From NCBI GenBank assembly GCA_947375085.1, contig CANCEQ010000022.1:1-23440 (forward strand): 23,440 nt of DNA, read 5' to 3'. Under the pieces are notes generated by a model. The model worked only from the letters and a program-made list of their open reading frames with translations. It was not told the DNA's origin and ran no database searches. Positions 16,994 to 23,425 of this stretch are shown here, piece by piece. Both the position numbers and the translations under genes were made by a program. The number at the start of each line of letters is the position of its first letter. Position 1 is the first letter of the stretch. Origin of the DNA: Flavobacteriales bacterium (GTDB taxonomy: Bacteria; Bacteroidota; Bacteroidia; Flavobacteriales; Crocinitomicaceae).

Positions 16994-17530
16994 CTATTTA
17001 ACCTGTACATTATATTCCTTTAACTGCTCCAAATATTCTTTTGAATGAAAATCGATTCCTTTCAATTCGGATGTCTTTGCCGATTTTAATTCTTGACGTT
17101 TAATACTAGTCAAAAAACGTCGAATATCATCATCATTCTCTAAAATAATTCCTGGAACTGGAACAGATTCACCTTTCTCATTTTTCGCTACCATCGTGAA
17201 ATAAGAAGAATTGCAGTGTTTCTTTTCTCCTGTTCGAATGTTTTCAGAATCCACTCGAATTCCAACTACCATCGAACTTTTTCCTGTATAATTAATCGAA
17301 GCACGAAGTGTAACCAACTCCCCTACTTCAATTGGATTTAAAAAATCAACCGTATTTACGGATGCTGTAACACTATAATTTCCAGAATGTTTTGAAGCAC
17401 AAGCAAAAGCGATTTGATCCATAAGCGATAAAATATATCCCCCATGAATTTTACCGCTAAAGTTAGAATTACTCGGAAGCATTAGCTGTGAGAACAATAC
17501 TTCCGAATCTTTTTTATATTTGAATTTCAT
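16994..17530 (-). CDS. Hotdog-fold acyl-CoA thioesterase
   Basis: Starting at the ATG at 17530 gives 178 residues; an upstream in-frame TTG at 17557 sits in repeat-like DNA and is less likely. The hotdog domain carries NFSGKIHGGYILSLMDQIAF (about residues 23-42), the YciA/BFIT-type motif with the acidic catalytic residue D38 on the central helix. It continues with VDFLNPIEVGELVTLRA, typical of acyl-CoA hydrolases of this group. Such enzymes release CoA from fatty acyl-CoAs in the cytoplasm. The last 50 residues are charged and helical, longer than the minimal domain. It lies within the kynurenine cluster on the same strand, but its gaps to neighbours (95 and 131 bp) hold repeats. Co-transcription is plausible and a metabolic link to tryptophan breakdown is not shown. 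Confidence 0.88.
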   Translation of the reverse strand: MKFKYKKDSEVLFSQLMLPSNSNFSGKIHGGYILSLMDQIAFACASKHSGNYSVTASVNTVDFLNPIEVGELVTLRASINYTGKSSMVVGIRVDSENIRTGEKKHCNSSYFTMVAKNEKGESVPVPGIILENDDDIRRFLTSIKRQELKSAKTSELKGIDFHSKEYLEQLKEYNVQVK

Positions 17531-17548
17531 ATTTCTAGATATTAGATA

Positions 17549-17641
17549 TTTAGACAATAGATATTAGACTTACGTTCATTTTTGCTATCAATTGTCTAAA
17601 AGCAAAGCGAACGTTCGACTGAGCTCACGCCGAAGTCTAAT
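17549..17641. repeat. Multi-arm palindromic element between kmo and the thioesterase gene
   Basis: Several perfect inverted repeats are nested or interlocked here. TTTAGACAAT (17549-17558) pairs with ATTGTCTAAA (17591-17600). ATTAGACTT (17563-17571) pairs with AAGTCTAAT (17633-17641). ACGTTC (17572-17577) pairs with GAACGT (17609-17614), and TTTGCT (17581-17586) with AGCAAA (17601-17606). A separate palindrome (17614-17634) is centred on TGAGCTCA with TTCG/CGAA ends. The outer, middle and right-hand stems could form a three-way junction, with the first pair as a competing fold. No gene is visible. Confidence 0.75.
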
Positions 17642-17661
17642 GTCTAACTATCTAAAGTCTA

Positions 17662-18996
17662 TTAAACCAAAGAAAGCATTTTATCCATTACTTCTTGAGC
17701 ATCCCAATTTGTATGAATGTTTGGTAATTTCATCACCTCATCCATAATAGCATCTTGATCTCTTCCGTTTTGAATTACTTTGTTGTAACGAATGTGACTA
17801 AAAGTAACTTGAGAATACAAAGGCAACCATTTATCTGGGTGTAAATTACTGAATTTACCTTCTATTTTTTTACGTAATAAGAAATCTTTATTTCCTGTTA
17901 AGTCACGCATTTCAACGTAATTTCTCAACGATAAATCAATGATTGCATTTCCGTCTGGAACTCTTTCTTTAGAATAAGCACTCAATAAACCATCCCAATT
18001 TCCGTTTGCTGCATCCAACATTTCTCCGAAAATTGTACAATCTTCAAAACCACAATTCATTCCTTGTCCGTAGAAAGGAACGGTTGCGTGAGCTGAATCA
18101 CCTAATAAAAGAATTTTGTCTTCGTAATTCCAAGGACTACAACGAACCATCACCAATGCAGAAGTTGGATTTTCGAAGTAATCATCTAATAATGTTGGCA
18201 TTAATGGAACTGCATCTGCAAACGTTTCATTGAAAAATGCGCTCACTTTTTCTCTTGTATTGATCGTGTCAAACGATTGTTCACCGAACATTGGGAAAAA
18301 TAAAGTACATGTAAAACTACCATCCATATTAGCAAGGGCAATCATCATGAACTCACCTCTAGGCCAAATATGCAAACAGTTTTTATCTAATTTATGTGTT
18401 CCATCTTCGTTTGCTGGAATGATTAATTCCTTGTATCCGTGATCTAAATATTTTTGAGAATAATCGAACATCGGTGTTTTTTGCATTCTAAAACGAACAG
18501 CAGAAAAAGCACCATCAGTTGCGAAAATATTATCGAATGAGTATTTTTCTTCTTCATTCGTTTCCACATTTTCGAAAACCAATGTGTTTGAATTCAACTC
18601 AACATCTTTGCATTTGCGATTGAAATTATAACTGATAGAAGGGTATTTATCAGCTAAATTCATTAATTTTTGATTCAAGGCACCTCTTGGAACTGAAAAA
18701 ATCGCTTGATCTTCTTTCCCATATTGTTGGTAAGATAATGTTCCATCCACCGCGTGCATACAACGTTTGTACATCGGAATCGACATTGCTTTGATATCTT
18801 CTTCAATACCAGCTTCTCTCAAGGCTTTCAATCCTCTGTCTGAAAGTGCTAGATTGATTGATTTTCCAGCTAATAATTTTGCTTTACGTAAATCAGGTCT
18901 GTTTTCAAATACAGTAACATCATACCCTTTTTTCGCCATTAAGATCGCTTGTAAACTCCCTACTAAACCTGACCCTACAATTCCTATTTTTTTCAT
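17662..18996 (-). CDS. kmo: Kynurenine 3-monooxygenase
   Basis: Kmo hydroxylates L-kynurenine to 3-hydroxykynurenine using NADPH, oxygen and FAD. The 444-residue protein has the FAD dinucleotide motif GSGLVGS at residues 8-14 and the Kmo block GKSINLALSDRGLKAL from residue 44. The second FAD motif LLGDSAHATVPFYGQGMNCG lies near residue 300. Bacterial Kmo proteins are of similar length. The C-terminus has no strong transmembrane helix of the kind that anchors the mitochondrial enzyme, so it is probably soluble or peripheral. It follows kynU by 70 bp on the same strand. With kynU it converts kynurenine to 3-hydroxyanthranilate, the branch point to quinolinate/NAD or to catabolism. Confidence 0.96.
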   Translation of the reverse strand: MKKIGIVGSGLVGSLQAILMAKKGYDVTVFENRPDLRKAKLLAGKSINLALSDRGLKALREAGIEEDIKAMSIPMYKRCMHAVDGTLSYQQYGKEDQAIFSVPRGALNQKLMNLADKYPSISYNFNRKCKDVELNSNTLVFENVETNEEEKYSFDNIFATDGAFSAVRFRMQKTPMFDYSQKYLDHGYKELIIPANEDGTHKLDKNCLHIWPRGEFMMIALANMDGSFTCTLFFPMFGEQSFDTINTREKVSAFFNETFADAVPLMPTLLDDYFENPTSALVMVRCSPWNYEDKILLLGDSAHATVPFYGQGMNCGFEDCTIFGEMLDAANGNWDGLLSAYSKERVPDGNAIIDLSLRNYVEMRDLTGNKDFLLRKKIEGKFSNLHPDKWLPLYSQVTFSHIRYNKVIQNGRDQDAIMDEVMKLPNIHTNWDAQEVMDKMLSLV

Positions 18997-19026
18997 TCGA
19001 TTTCGTTTTAAACTAATTTCTTATTT

Positions 19027-19055
19027 CCTCCCCCTTGATCCCCCTCCAAAGGGGG
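19027..19055. repeat. C/G-rich palindromic repeat between kynU and kmo
   Basis: In an otherwise AT-rich gap, CCCCCTT (19030-19036) can pair with AAGGGGG (19049-19055), or the nearer CCCCCT (19040-19045) with AGGGGG (19050-19055) around a CCAA loop. On the minus (transcribed-sense) strand, the GG, GGGGG, GGGGG, GG tracts could form a two-tier G-quadruplex instead. No T-run follows on either strand, so it is not a standard terminator. Confidence 0.75.
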
Positions 19056-19066
19056 AAAAATGAATC

Positions 19067-20344
19067 TTAAATCGCTTTTTCTAATATTTGTCCGAAGTAA
19101 AATACATCTTCAAACGAGTTATATAAAGGTGCTGGCGCAACACGAATTACGTTTGGCTCTCTCCAGTCTGCTATCACTCCTTCTTCTGTAATTTTGTCAA
19201 ATAATTTTCGTGCTTCACCGTGAACTAAAATCGATAACTGTGCACCTCTCTTCGTTTTATCTCTTGGAGTGATGATTTCAAATGTGCAATTTTCTTTATT
19301 TCTTTCTGAAATATCATCGATTACATATTCTAAATAAGCCGTTAAAATATCTCTTTTAGCACCAATTTTATCCATTCCTGCTTCTTCGAAAATATCCAAA
19401 GAGGCATTGTGAGCCGCCATTCCTAATACAGGAGCATTACTTAATTGCCATCCTTCAGCCCCTTTCATTGGTTGAAATCCTGGTTCCATTAAGAAACGAG
19501 TTGATTTATCGTGACCCCACCAACCAGCAAAACGTGGTAATTGAGGTGAATCAGCGTGACGTTCGTGAATAAACATACCTGAAACCCCACCTGGAGAAGA
19601 ATTTAAGTATTTGTAACTACACCAAGCAGCAAAATCTACTCCCCATTCGTTTAATTTCAAATTGATATTTCCAGCTGCATGCGCTAAATCGAAACCAGCA
19701 ATTGCTCCTACTTTGTGAGCTGCTTCTGTAATCGACTTCATATCAAACAATTGACCAGAATAATAATTTACTCCACCAATCATTACCAAAGCTAATTCAT
19801 CACCTATTTCAGCTATTTTAGCTAAAATATCTTCTTCACGAATCAAGTGTTCACCTTCTCTTGGAGCAATTTCAATTAAGTCTTCTTCCAAACTTAAACC
19901 ATGAAATTTAATTTGAGATTCCAATGCATATTGATCACTTGGAAACGCTTTTGCTTCACAAATTAATTTCTTTCTCTTTCCTTCTGGTCTGAAAAAAGAA
20001 ACCATCAATAAATGTAAGTTCGTTGTTAATGAATGTGTAACTACGACCTCAATCGGTTTAGCACCTACAATATTTGCAACTTTATTTGTTAAATTTTCGT
20101 GGTATGAAAACCAAGGTTTTTTCGCTAAAAAATGAGCTTCAACTCCGTAAGATGACCAAGCATCTAACTCTTCTAACAAATACTCTTTCGTTGATTTTGG
20201 TTGTAATCCTAACGAATTTCCAGTGAAATAACGAACTGTTTTTTCGTGGAAATTTGGAAGATGAAATCGTTCTCTAAAAGATTTTAATGGATCTTTTTCA
20301 TCCATTTGTTGGGCAAAAGAAAGGGTATTCTCAAATTGACTCAT
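19067..20344 (-). CDS. kynU: Kynureninase
   Basis: KynU is a pyridoxal-phosphate enzyme that cleaves 3-hydroxykynurenine (or kynurenine) to 3-hydroxyanthranilate (or anthranilate) and alanine. The 425-residue protein has FTGNSLGLQPKST near residue 40 and the cofactor aspartate region FDLAHAAGNI near 220. The Schiff-base lysine is K245 in WCSYKYLNSSPGG, followed by FAGWWGHDK. All are hallmarks of kynureninases, and the length is typical. It is the first gene of the minus-strand kynurenine cluster, with a candidate promoter at 20398-20432. The start is the ATG at 20344. Upstream lies the 500-bp gene-free repeat region. The presence of kmo next door suggests that 3-hydroxykynurenine is the physiological substrate. 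Confidence 0.97.
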   Translation of the reverse strand: MSQFENTLSFAQQMDEKDPLKSFRERFHLPNFHEKTVRYFTGNSLGLQPKSTKEYLLEELDAWSSYGVEAHFLAKKPWFSYHENLTNKVANIVGAKPIEVVVTHSLTTNLHLLMVSFFRPEGKRKKLICEAKAFPSDQYALESQIKFHGLSLEEDLIEIAPREGEHLIREEDILAKIAEIGDELALVMIGGVNYYSGQLFDMKSITEAAHKVGAIAGFDLAHAAGNINLKLNEWGVDFAAWCSYKYLNSSPGGVSGMFIHERHADSPQLPRFAGWWGHDKSTRFLMEPGFQPMKGAEGWQLSNAPVLGMAAHNASLDIFEEAGMDKIGAKRDILTAYLEYVIDDISERNKENCTFEIITPRDKTKRGAQLSILVHGEARKLFDKITEEGVIADWREPNVIRVAPAPLYNSFEDVFYFGQILEKAI

Positions 20345-20397
20345 AGCAAATTTTGTTTAAAATTTTAGACAATAAATTAATACTGTACATTATGTTT

Positions 20398-20432
20398 CAA
20401 ATATAAACAATTTGAATACTATTTAAACCAAA
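20398..20432 (-). promoter_or_regulatory. Promoter of the kynurenine cluster
   Basis: On the minus strand TATATTTG (20405-20398) is an exact TAnnTTTG match, and TTTG (20432-20429) lies 23 nt upstream, at the upper end of normal spacing. The predicted leader before kynU is about 50 nt. Confidence 0.55.
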
Positions 20433-20532
20433 AATAGCTGTTTGTTATATTACTAACGGATTTTTTTTTAAATGTGTTTTCTATGAAATAGAAGTTTTTA
20501 GCAATTAAGATAAAAGTAGCATACAAAAGAAT

Positions 20533-20770
20533 ATGCGCTCTTATGGACTAATATGGTAAAAAAACAATACCAAGTTTTAACACCTAAGGCACATTAGGAA
20601 AACATTAGTACACAAAGACTATGCGCTCTTATGTGAATTCTTTGTGACTTATGTGGTGAAAAAAACATTACCAAGTTTTAACACATAAGGCACATTAGGA
20701 AAACATTAGCACACAAAAGAATATGCGCTCTTATGCGAATTCTTTGTGACTTATGTGGTGAAAAAACTAT
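20533..20770. repeat. Hairpin-forming repeats, copies 1-3, upstream of the GxxExxY gene
   Basis: This fills most of the 500-bp stretch between kynU and the next gene. Copy 2 (20621-20720) is full length. Its left half carries CTTATGTG-type words in series (CTCTTATGTG, CTTTGTG, CTTATGTG) then GTGAAAAAAAC. Its right half carries CAAGTTTTAA, CACATAAG, GCACATTAG and ACACAAAAG. CTTATGTG (20648-20655) pairs with CACATAAG (20682-20689) and AAAAC with GTTTT inside it, so the unit is one long imperfect hairpin. Copy 1 (20533-20617) lacks about 13 bp of the left half. Copy 3 (20723-20770) is the left half only and stops at AAAAAACTATA. No gene was found in 20345-20845 apart from this and the kynU promoter. 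Confidence 0.9.
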
Positions 20771-20845
20771 AAACTCTTAAAAATTATTATAAAATGTTGG
20801 TAAATCAACTTATATTTTTAATTAACTTAACATAAAAAACTTAAA

Positions 20846-21259
20846 ATGAGACTAACCAAAACAGAAATCAAAAATCTAACTTATCAAATAATCGGAGCAG
20901 CAATTGAAGTTCATAAAGCACTAGGTCCAGGTCTTTATGAAAAAGTATATTTACAATGCCTAATTCACGAATTAAAAATTAGAAACTTAAAGTTTAAAAC
21001 TGAAATGAAAATTCCCTTTATATATAAAAATTGTGAATTTGAAACGGACTTTAGATGTGACATTATAGTCGAAGATAACATTGTAATCGAATTGAAGTCT
21101 GTCGATAAAATTATACCTATTCATGAAGCTCAATTATTAACATATTTAAAACTATTACAAGTCCCCAAAGGGATTATTTTAAATTTTAATTGTTCAAATT
21201 TATATGCCGAAGGTCAAAAAACTTTTGTGACAATGCACTATGAATGGTTAGATGAGTGA
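20846..21259 (+). CDS. GxxExxY protein (PD-(D/E)XK-like)
   Basis: This 137-residue protein is a clear member of the GxxExxY family (PDDEXK_3). The naming motif is GLYEKVY at residues 29-35. The nuclease-like core follows: D72, then E82-x-K84 in VIELKSV, and the HEAQLLTYLKL block at 93-103 followed by GIILNF. The residues that would coordinate metal in a PD-(D/E)XK nuclease are all retained, so catalysis is possible, but no activity is established for the family as far as I know. No signal or membrane segment is present. The gene stands alone and is bracketed by copies of a hairpin repeat (20533-20770 and 21305-21450). Its left and right flanks share the junction word AAAAAACTATA. No TAnnTTTG promoter was found upstream. 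Confidence 0.92.
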   Translation: MRLTKTEIKNLTYQIIGAAIEVHKALGPGLYEKVYLQCLIHELKIRNLKFKTEMKIPFIYKNCEFETDFRCDIIVEDNIVIELKSVDKIIPIHEAQLLTYLKLLQVPKGIILNFNCSNLYAEGQKTFVTMHYEWLDE

Positions 21260-21304
21260 TTAAATAAATTAAAATATAATACACATATTAAATAGTTAAA
21301 AACT

Positions 21305-21450
21305 ATGTGCTCTTATGTGAATTCTTTGTGACTTATGTGGTGAAAAAACTATACCAAGTTTTAACACATAAGGCACATTAGGAAAACATTAGTACACAAA
21401 AGAAAGCTCTTGTGCGAAATCTAGGTGATCAATTTGGTGAAAAAATAACA
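21305..21450. repeat. Hairpin-forming repeats, copies 4-5, downstream of the GxxExxY gene
   Basis: Copy 4 (21305-21403) is full length and nearly identical to copy 2 at 20621-20720, including the CTTATGTG/CACATAAG stem. Copy 5 (21406-21450) is a decayed left half: GCTCTTGTGCGAAATCTAGG lines up with GCTCTTATGTGAATTCTTTG, and GGTGAAAAAAT is kept. Copy 5 lies in the upstream region of the amidase gene. Confidence 0.85.
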
Positions 21451-21513
21451 GGTTTCAACAATTCACTTTTAGTAAAGTTTATGATGAGCATAAAAAAGAG
21501 AAGCGAAAGCCCG

Positions 21514-21521
21514 TACTTTTG
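21514..21521 (+). promoter_or_regulatory. -7 promoter element abutting the amidase start codon
   Basis: TACTTTTG is an exact TAnnTTTG match and, like the tRNA and DUF47 promoters here, is followed by C. It ends only 4 nt before the ATG at 21526, which would give a leaderless or nearly leaderless transcript. No TTG is seen at -33 spacing. Confidence 0.45.
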
Positions 21522-21525
21522 CAAA

Positions 21526-22515
21526 ATGAAATTAAGTGTATTTATCTGTTTTTTAGCTATTTCGTTAGCTTCTTTTTCACAAGGAAAGAAAATCACAGTC
21601 GTTATAGATGCAGGTCACGGAGGAAATGACCATGGTTTTATTGCAGAAGATGCCACCTTACTACCTGAAAAATCGCTGAATTTATTGATTGCAAACAAAG
21701 TTGGGGGTTATATTCAACAGTATTTGACAAACATTGAAATTGTATATACTCGAACAGATGATACTTTTATTAGTCTCGATGATCGTGTTTTTAAAGCAAA
21801 TTCTATCAATGCAGATTTATTTGTCAGTATTCATTGCAATGCGAACGATCATCATATGGTACACGGAACAGAATCGCACGTTCATACTATGGATTCTAAA
21901 AAATCGGTTGATATAGCGCAAATAATGGAGAAAGAATTTTCTTCTAAAGCTGGTAGACATTCGAGAGGAGTAAAAGATAGTGACGATAGACAACATTCGC
22001 TTCAAGTTTTAAAATACACCAATATGACCAGCGTATTAATTGAGTGTGGATTTATGACAAATGCTAAAGAGGCGAAATACTTAAATACGACGGAAGGTCA
22101 AGATGTAATCGCTTCTGCCATTTTCAGAGGTATACGAACGTATGTACAAAAAGAAAATCCAAACACTAATTTCATCAAATCGACAACCACGGCAAAACCA
22201 ATTGCCAAAAACAATTCTACAACTCCTGCTAATTCAGCGAAAACTTCTGGAAATACGACTAATACAACAACAGCGAAAACAGTCGATGCAACCTACGCAA
22301 TTCAAATATTATCTACGAAGGAACCGATCGAAACAGATGCTCCTGCATTCAAAAAAATAGACGAGAAAGTAATTCGCCAAAAAGTGAATACCACAAGTGA
22401 ATTCAAATACCGTTATTTAGTAGGTTCGTTTGACACAAGAGAAGCCGGAGCGACTACTCTAAAGAAATTACAAACCAATGGCTTCAAAGATGCCATTATT
22501 ATTCAATTAGATTAA
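21526..22515 (+). CDS. N-acetylmuramoyl-L-alanine amidase with SPOR domain
   Basis: The enzyme cleaves the amide bond between N-acetylmuramic acid and L-alanine in peptidoglycan, acting in the periplasm in cell separation or wall turnover. The start at the ATG at 21526 gives 329 residues with a signal peptide (MKLSVFICFL plus AISLASFSQ). An in-frame GTG at 21412 would add 38 residues, but they lie in repeat-derived DNA and would bury the signal. The Amidase_3 domain shows zinc ligands H31 (DAGHGG), E48 (PEKSLNLL) and H103 (SIHCNA), and catalytic E173 (LIECGFMTN). A linker rich in Thr, Asn, Ala and Lys (about 200-255) leads to a C-terminal SPOR-like domain (YAIQILST to the end) that would bind denuded septal glycan. 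Confidence 0.95.
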   Translation: MKLSVFICFLAISLASFSQGKKITVVIDAGHGGNDHGFIAEDATLLPEKSLNLLIANKVGGYIQQYLTNIEIVYTRTDDTFISLDDRVFKANSINADLFVSIHCNANDHHMVHGTESHVHTMDSKKSVDIAQIMEKEFSSKAGRHSRGVKDSDDRQHSLQVLKYTNMTSVLIECGFMTNAKEAKYLNTTEGQDVIASAIFRGIRTYVQKENPNTNFIKSTTTAKPIAKNNSTTPANSAKTSGNTTNTTTAKTVDATYAIQILSTKEPIETDAPAFKKIDEKVIRQKVNTTSEFKYRYLVGSFDTREAGATTLKKLQTNGFKDAIIIQLD

Positions 22516-22590
22516 TTAATTTAAAATCAACAGGTTACTGTTAATCTTTTTAAAATTTTCTAATTTTTTAAAATTTTTTATAAAAATATC

Positions 22591-22620
22591 TTTGTTAAAT
22601 AAATTCTTTCATTAACTTTG
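22591..22620 (+). promoter_or_regulatory. Promoter of tRNA-Asn
   Basis: TTTG (22591-22594) and TAACTTTG (22613-22620) are separated by 18 nt and match the Bacteroidota -33 and -7 consensus. The tRNA begins 30 nt downstream. Confidence 0.75.
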
Positions 22621-22649
22621 CACACGCTAATACAGAAATGTACGCAAAT

Positions 22650-22723
22650 TCCTTCTTAGCTCAGTTGGTTAGAGCATCTGACTGTTAATCAGAGGGTCTC
22701 TGGTTCAAGTCCAGAAGGGGGAG
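22650..22723 (+). tRNA. tRNA-Asn (anticodon GTT)
   Basis: The full cloverleaf can be drawn. The acceptor TCCTTCT (22650-22656) pairs with AGGGGGA (22716-22722), with two G-T pairs. The D arm is GCTC/GAGC, and the anticodon stem TCTGA/TCAGA holds GTT at 22684-22686. The T arm is TCTGG/CCAGA with loop TTCAAGT. The discriminator is G, as expected for asparagine. No CCA is encoded, so it is added after transcription. It has its own promoter and terminator. Confidence 0.97.
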
Positions 22724-22734
22724 CTTCACAGGAC

Positions 22735-22759
22735 AAGCCATCAGAAATGATGGCTTTTT
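22735..22759 (+). terminator. Intrinsic terminator of tRNA-Asn
   Basis: Perfect 9-bp arms AAGCCATCA (22735-22743) and TGATGGCTT (22748-22756) enclose a GAAA tetraloop and are followed by further T residues, 11 nt after the tRNA. Confidence 0.92.
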
Positions 22760-22817
22760 CATTGTCTATCAGTGAGTTAAGGTAGTTGCATCTTTTAGTT
22801 TTTAGAGGTTTATATTT

Positions 22818-22845
22818 TTTGAAAAGCTACAACTCAATATCTTTG
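22818..22845 (+). promoter_or_regulatory. Likely promoter of the RBBP9-like hydrolase gene
   Basis: TATCTTTG (22838-22845) is an exact TAnnTTTG match, with TTTG (22818-22821) 16 nt upstream, one less than the usual range. The leader before the ATG at 22890 would be about 40 nt. Confidence 0.5.
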
Positions 22846-22889
22846 TTATTAGAGCTGGATTTCTAATAAATCAATTCACCTTCTTAAAT

Positions 22890-23417
22890 ATGACAAACTA
22901 TTTAATTGTTCCTGGTCTGGGCAATTCAGGTCCAGAACATTGGCAAACTTATTTCCAAAACTCCGCTCCTAATTTTTCCCGAATTGAACAGGCCGATTGG
23001 GATACCCCAACTTGTGAAGATTGGATTAGAAATATGGATGCTATGATAACATCGTATGAATTATCATCTGTCGTTTTAATTGGACATAGCTTAGGTTGTT
23101 CAACCATTGCACATTGGTCAGCTAAGTTTAAAAGAAATATTAAAGGGGCAATGCTAGTAGCACCGAGTGACCTTGAAGCACCAAATTACACTTTCCCGAC
23201 AAAAGGATTTTCACCCATCCCACTTGATAAATTAAATTTCAATTCTATTGTAGTAGCCAGCTCAAATGATATTTGGATTTCTTTAGAGAGAGCAAAATTT
23301 TTTGCAGAAAATTGGGGCAGTGAATTTATAAACATTGGCGATGCAGGTCACATAAATGCATCTTCCGGACACACGAATTGGGAAGAGGGATTAACGATTT
23401 TGAAAAAATTGGGATAG
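22890..23417 (+). CDS. RBBP9/YdeN-family alpha/beta hydrolase
   Basis: This 175-residue cytoplasmic protein is a compact serine hydrolase of the RBBP9/YdeN group. The strand-turn opening YLIVPGLGNSGPEHWQTYF is characteristic. The nucleophile S67 lies in GHSLGC, the acid D127 in SSNDIW and the histidine H154 in GDAGHINASSGH. The spacing (60 and 27 residues) agrees well with known RBBP9 triads. GHTNWEEG near the end is another family mark. The substrate is unknown; members act on small esters or amides, and some on aminoacyl compounds. The length is full. A short palindrome GGGATA/TATCCC (23411-23425) overlaps the stop codon and may be a weak terminator. Confidence 0.93.
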   Translation: MTNYLIVPGLGNSGPEHWQTYFQNSAPNFSRIEQADWDTPTCEDWIRNMDAMITSYELSSVVLIGHSLGCSTIAHWSAKFKRNIKGAMLVAPSDLEAPNYTFPTKGFSPIPLDKLNFNSIVVASSNDIWISLERAKFFAENWGSEFINIGDAGHINASSGHTNWEEGLTILKKLG

Positions 23418-23425
23418 TTTATCCC
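23411..23425 (+). terminator. Weak terminator-like hairpin at the hydrolase stop codon
   Basis: GGGATA (23411-23416) and TATCCC (23420-23425) pair around a 3-nt loop, followed by TTTAATTT. The stem is short and overlaps the stop codon, so termination is uncertain. Confidence 0.35.

Noticed and set aside
20345..20845. Insertion sequence or transposon
   Set aside because: No transposase reading frame or terminal inverted repeats with target duplications were seen, only the short hairpin repeats.
20533..21450. CRISPR array
   Set aside because: The copies are too long (about 100 bp), abut one another or enclose a gene, vary in length, and have no regular unique spacers or cas genes.
22142..22360. 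Open frame of 72 codons within the amidase gene
   Set aside because: It is a shifted frame over the low-complexity linker of the amidase, has no signal or domain, and the real frame is conserved on both sides.
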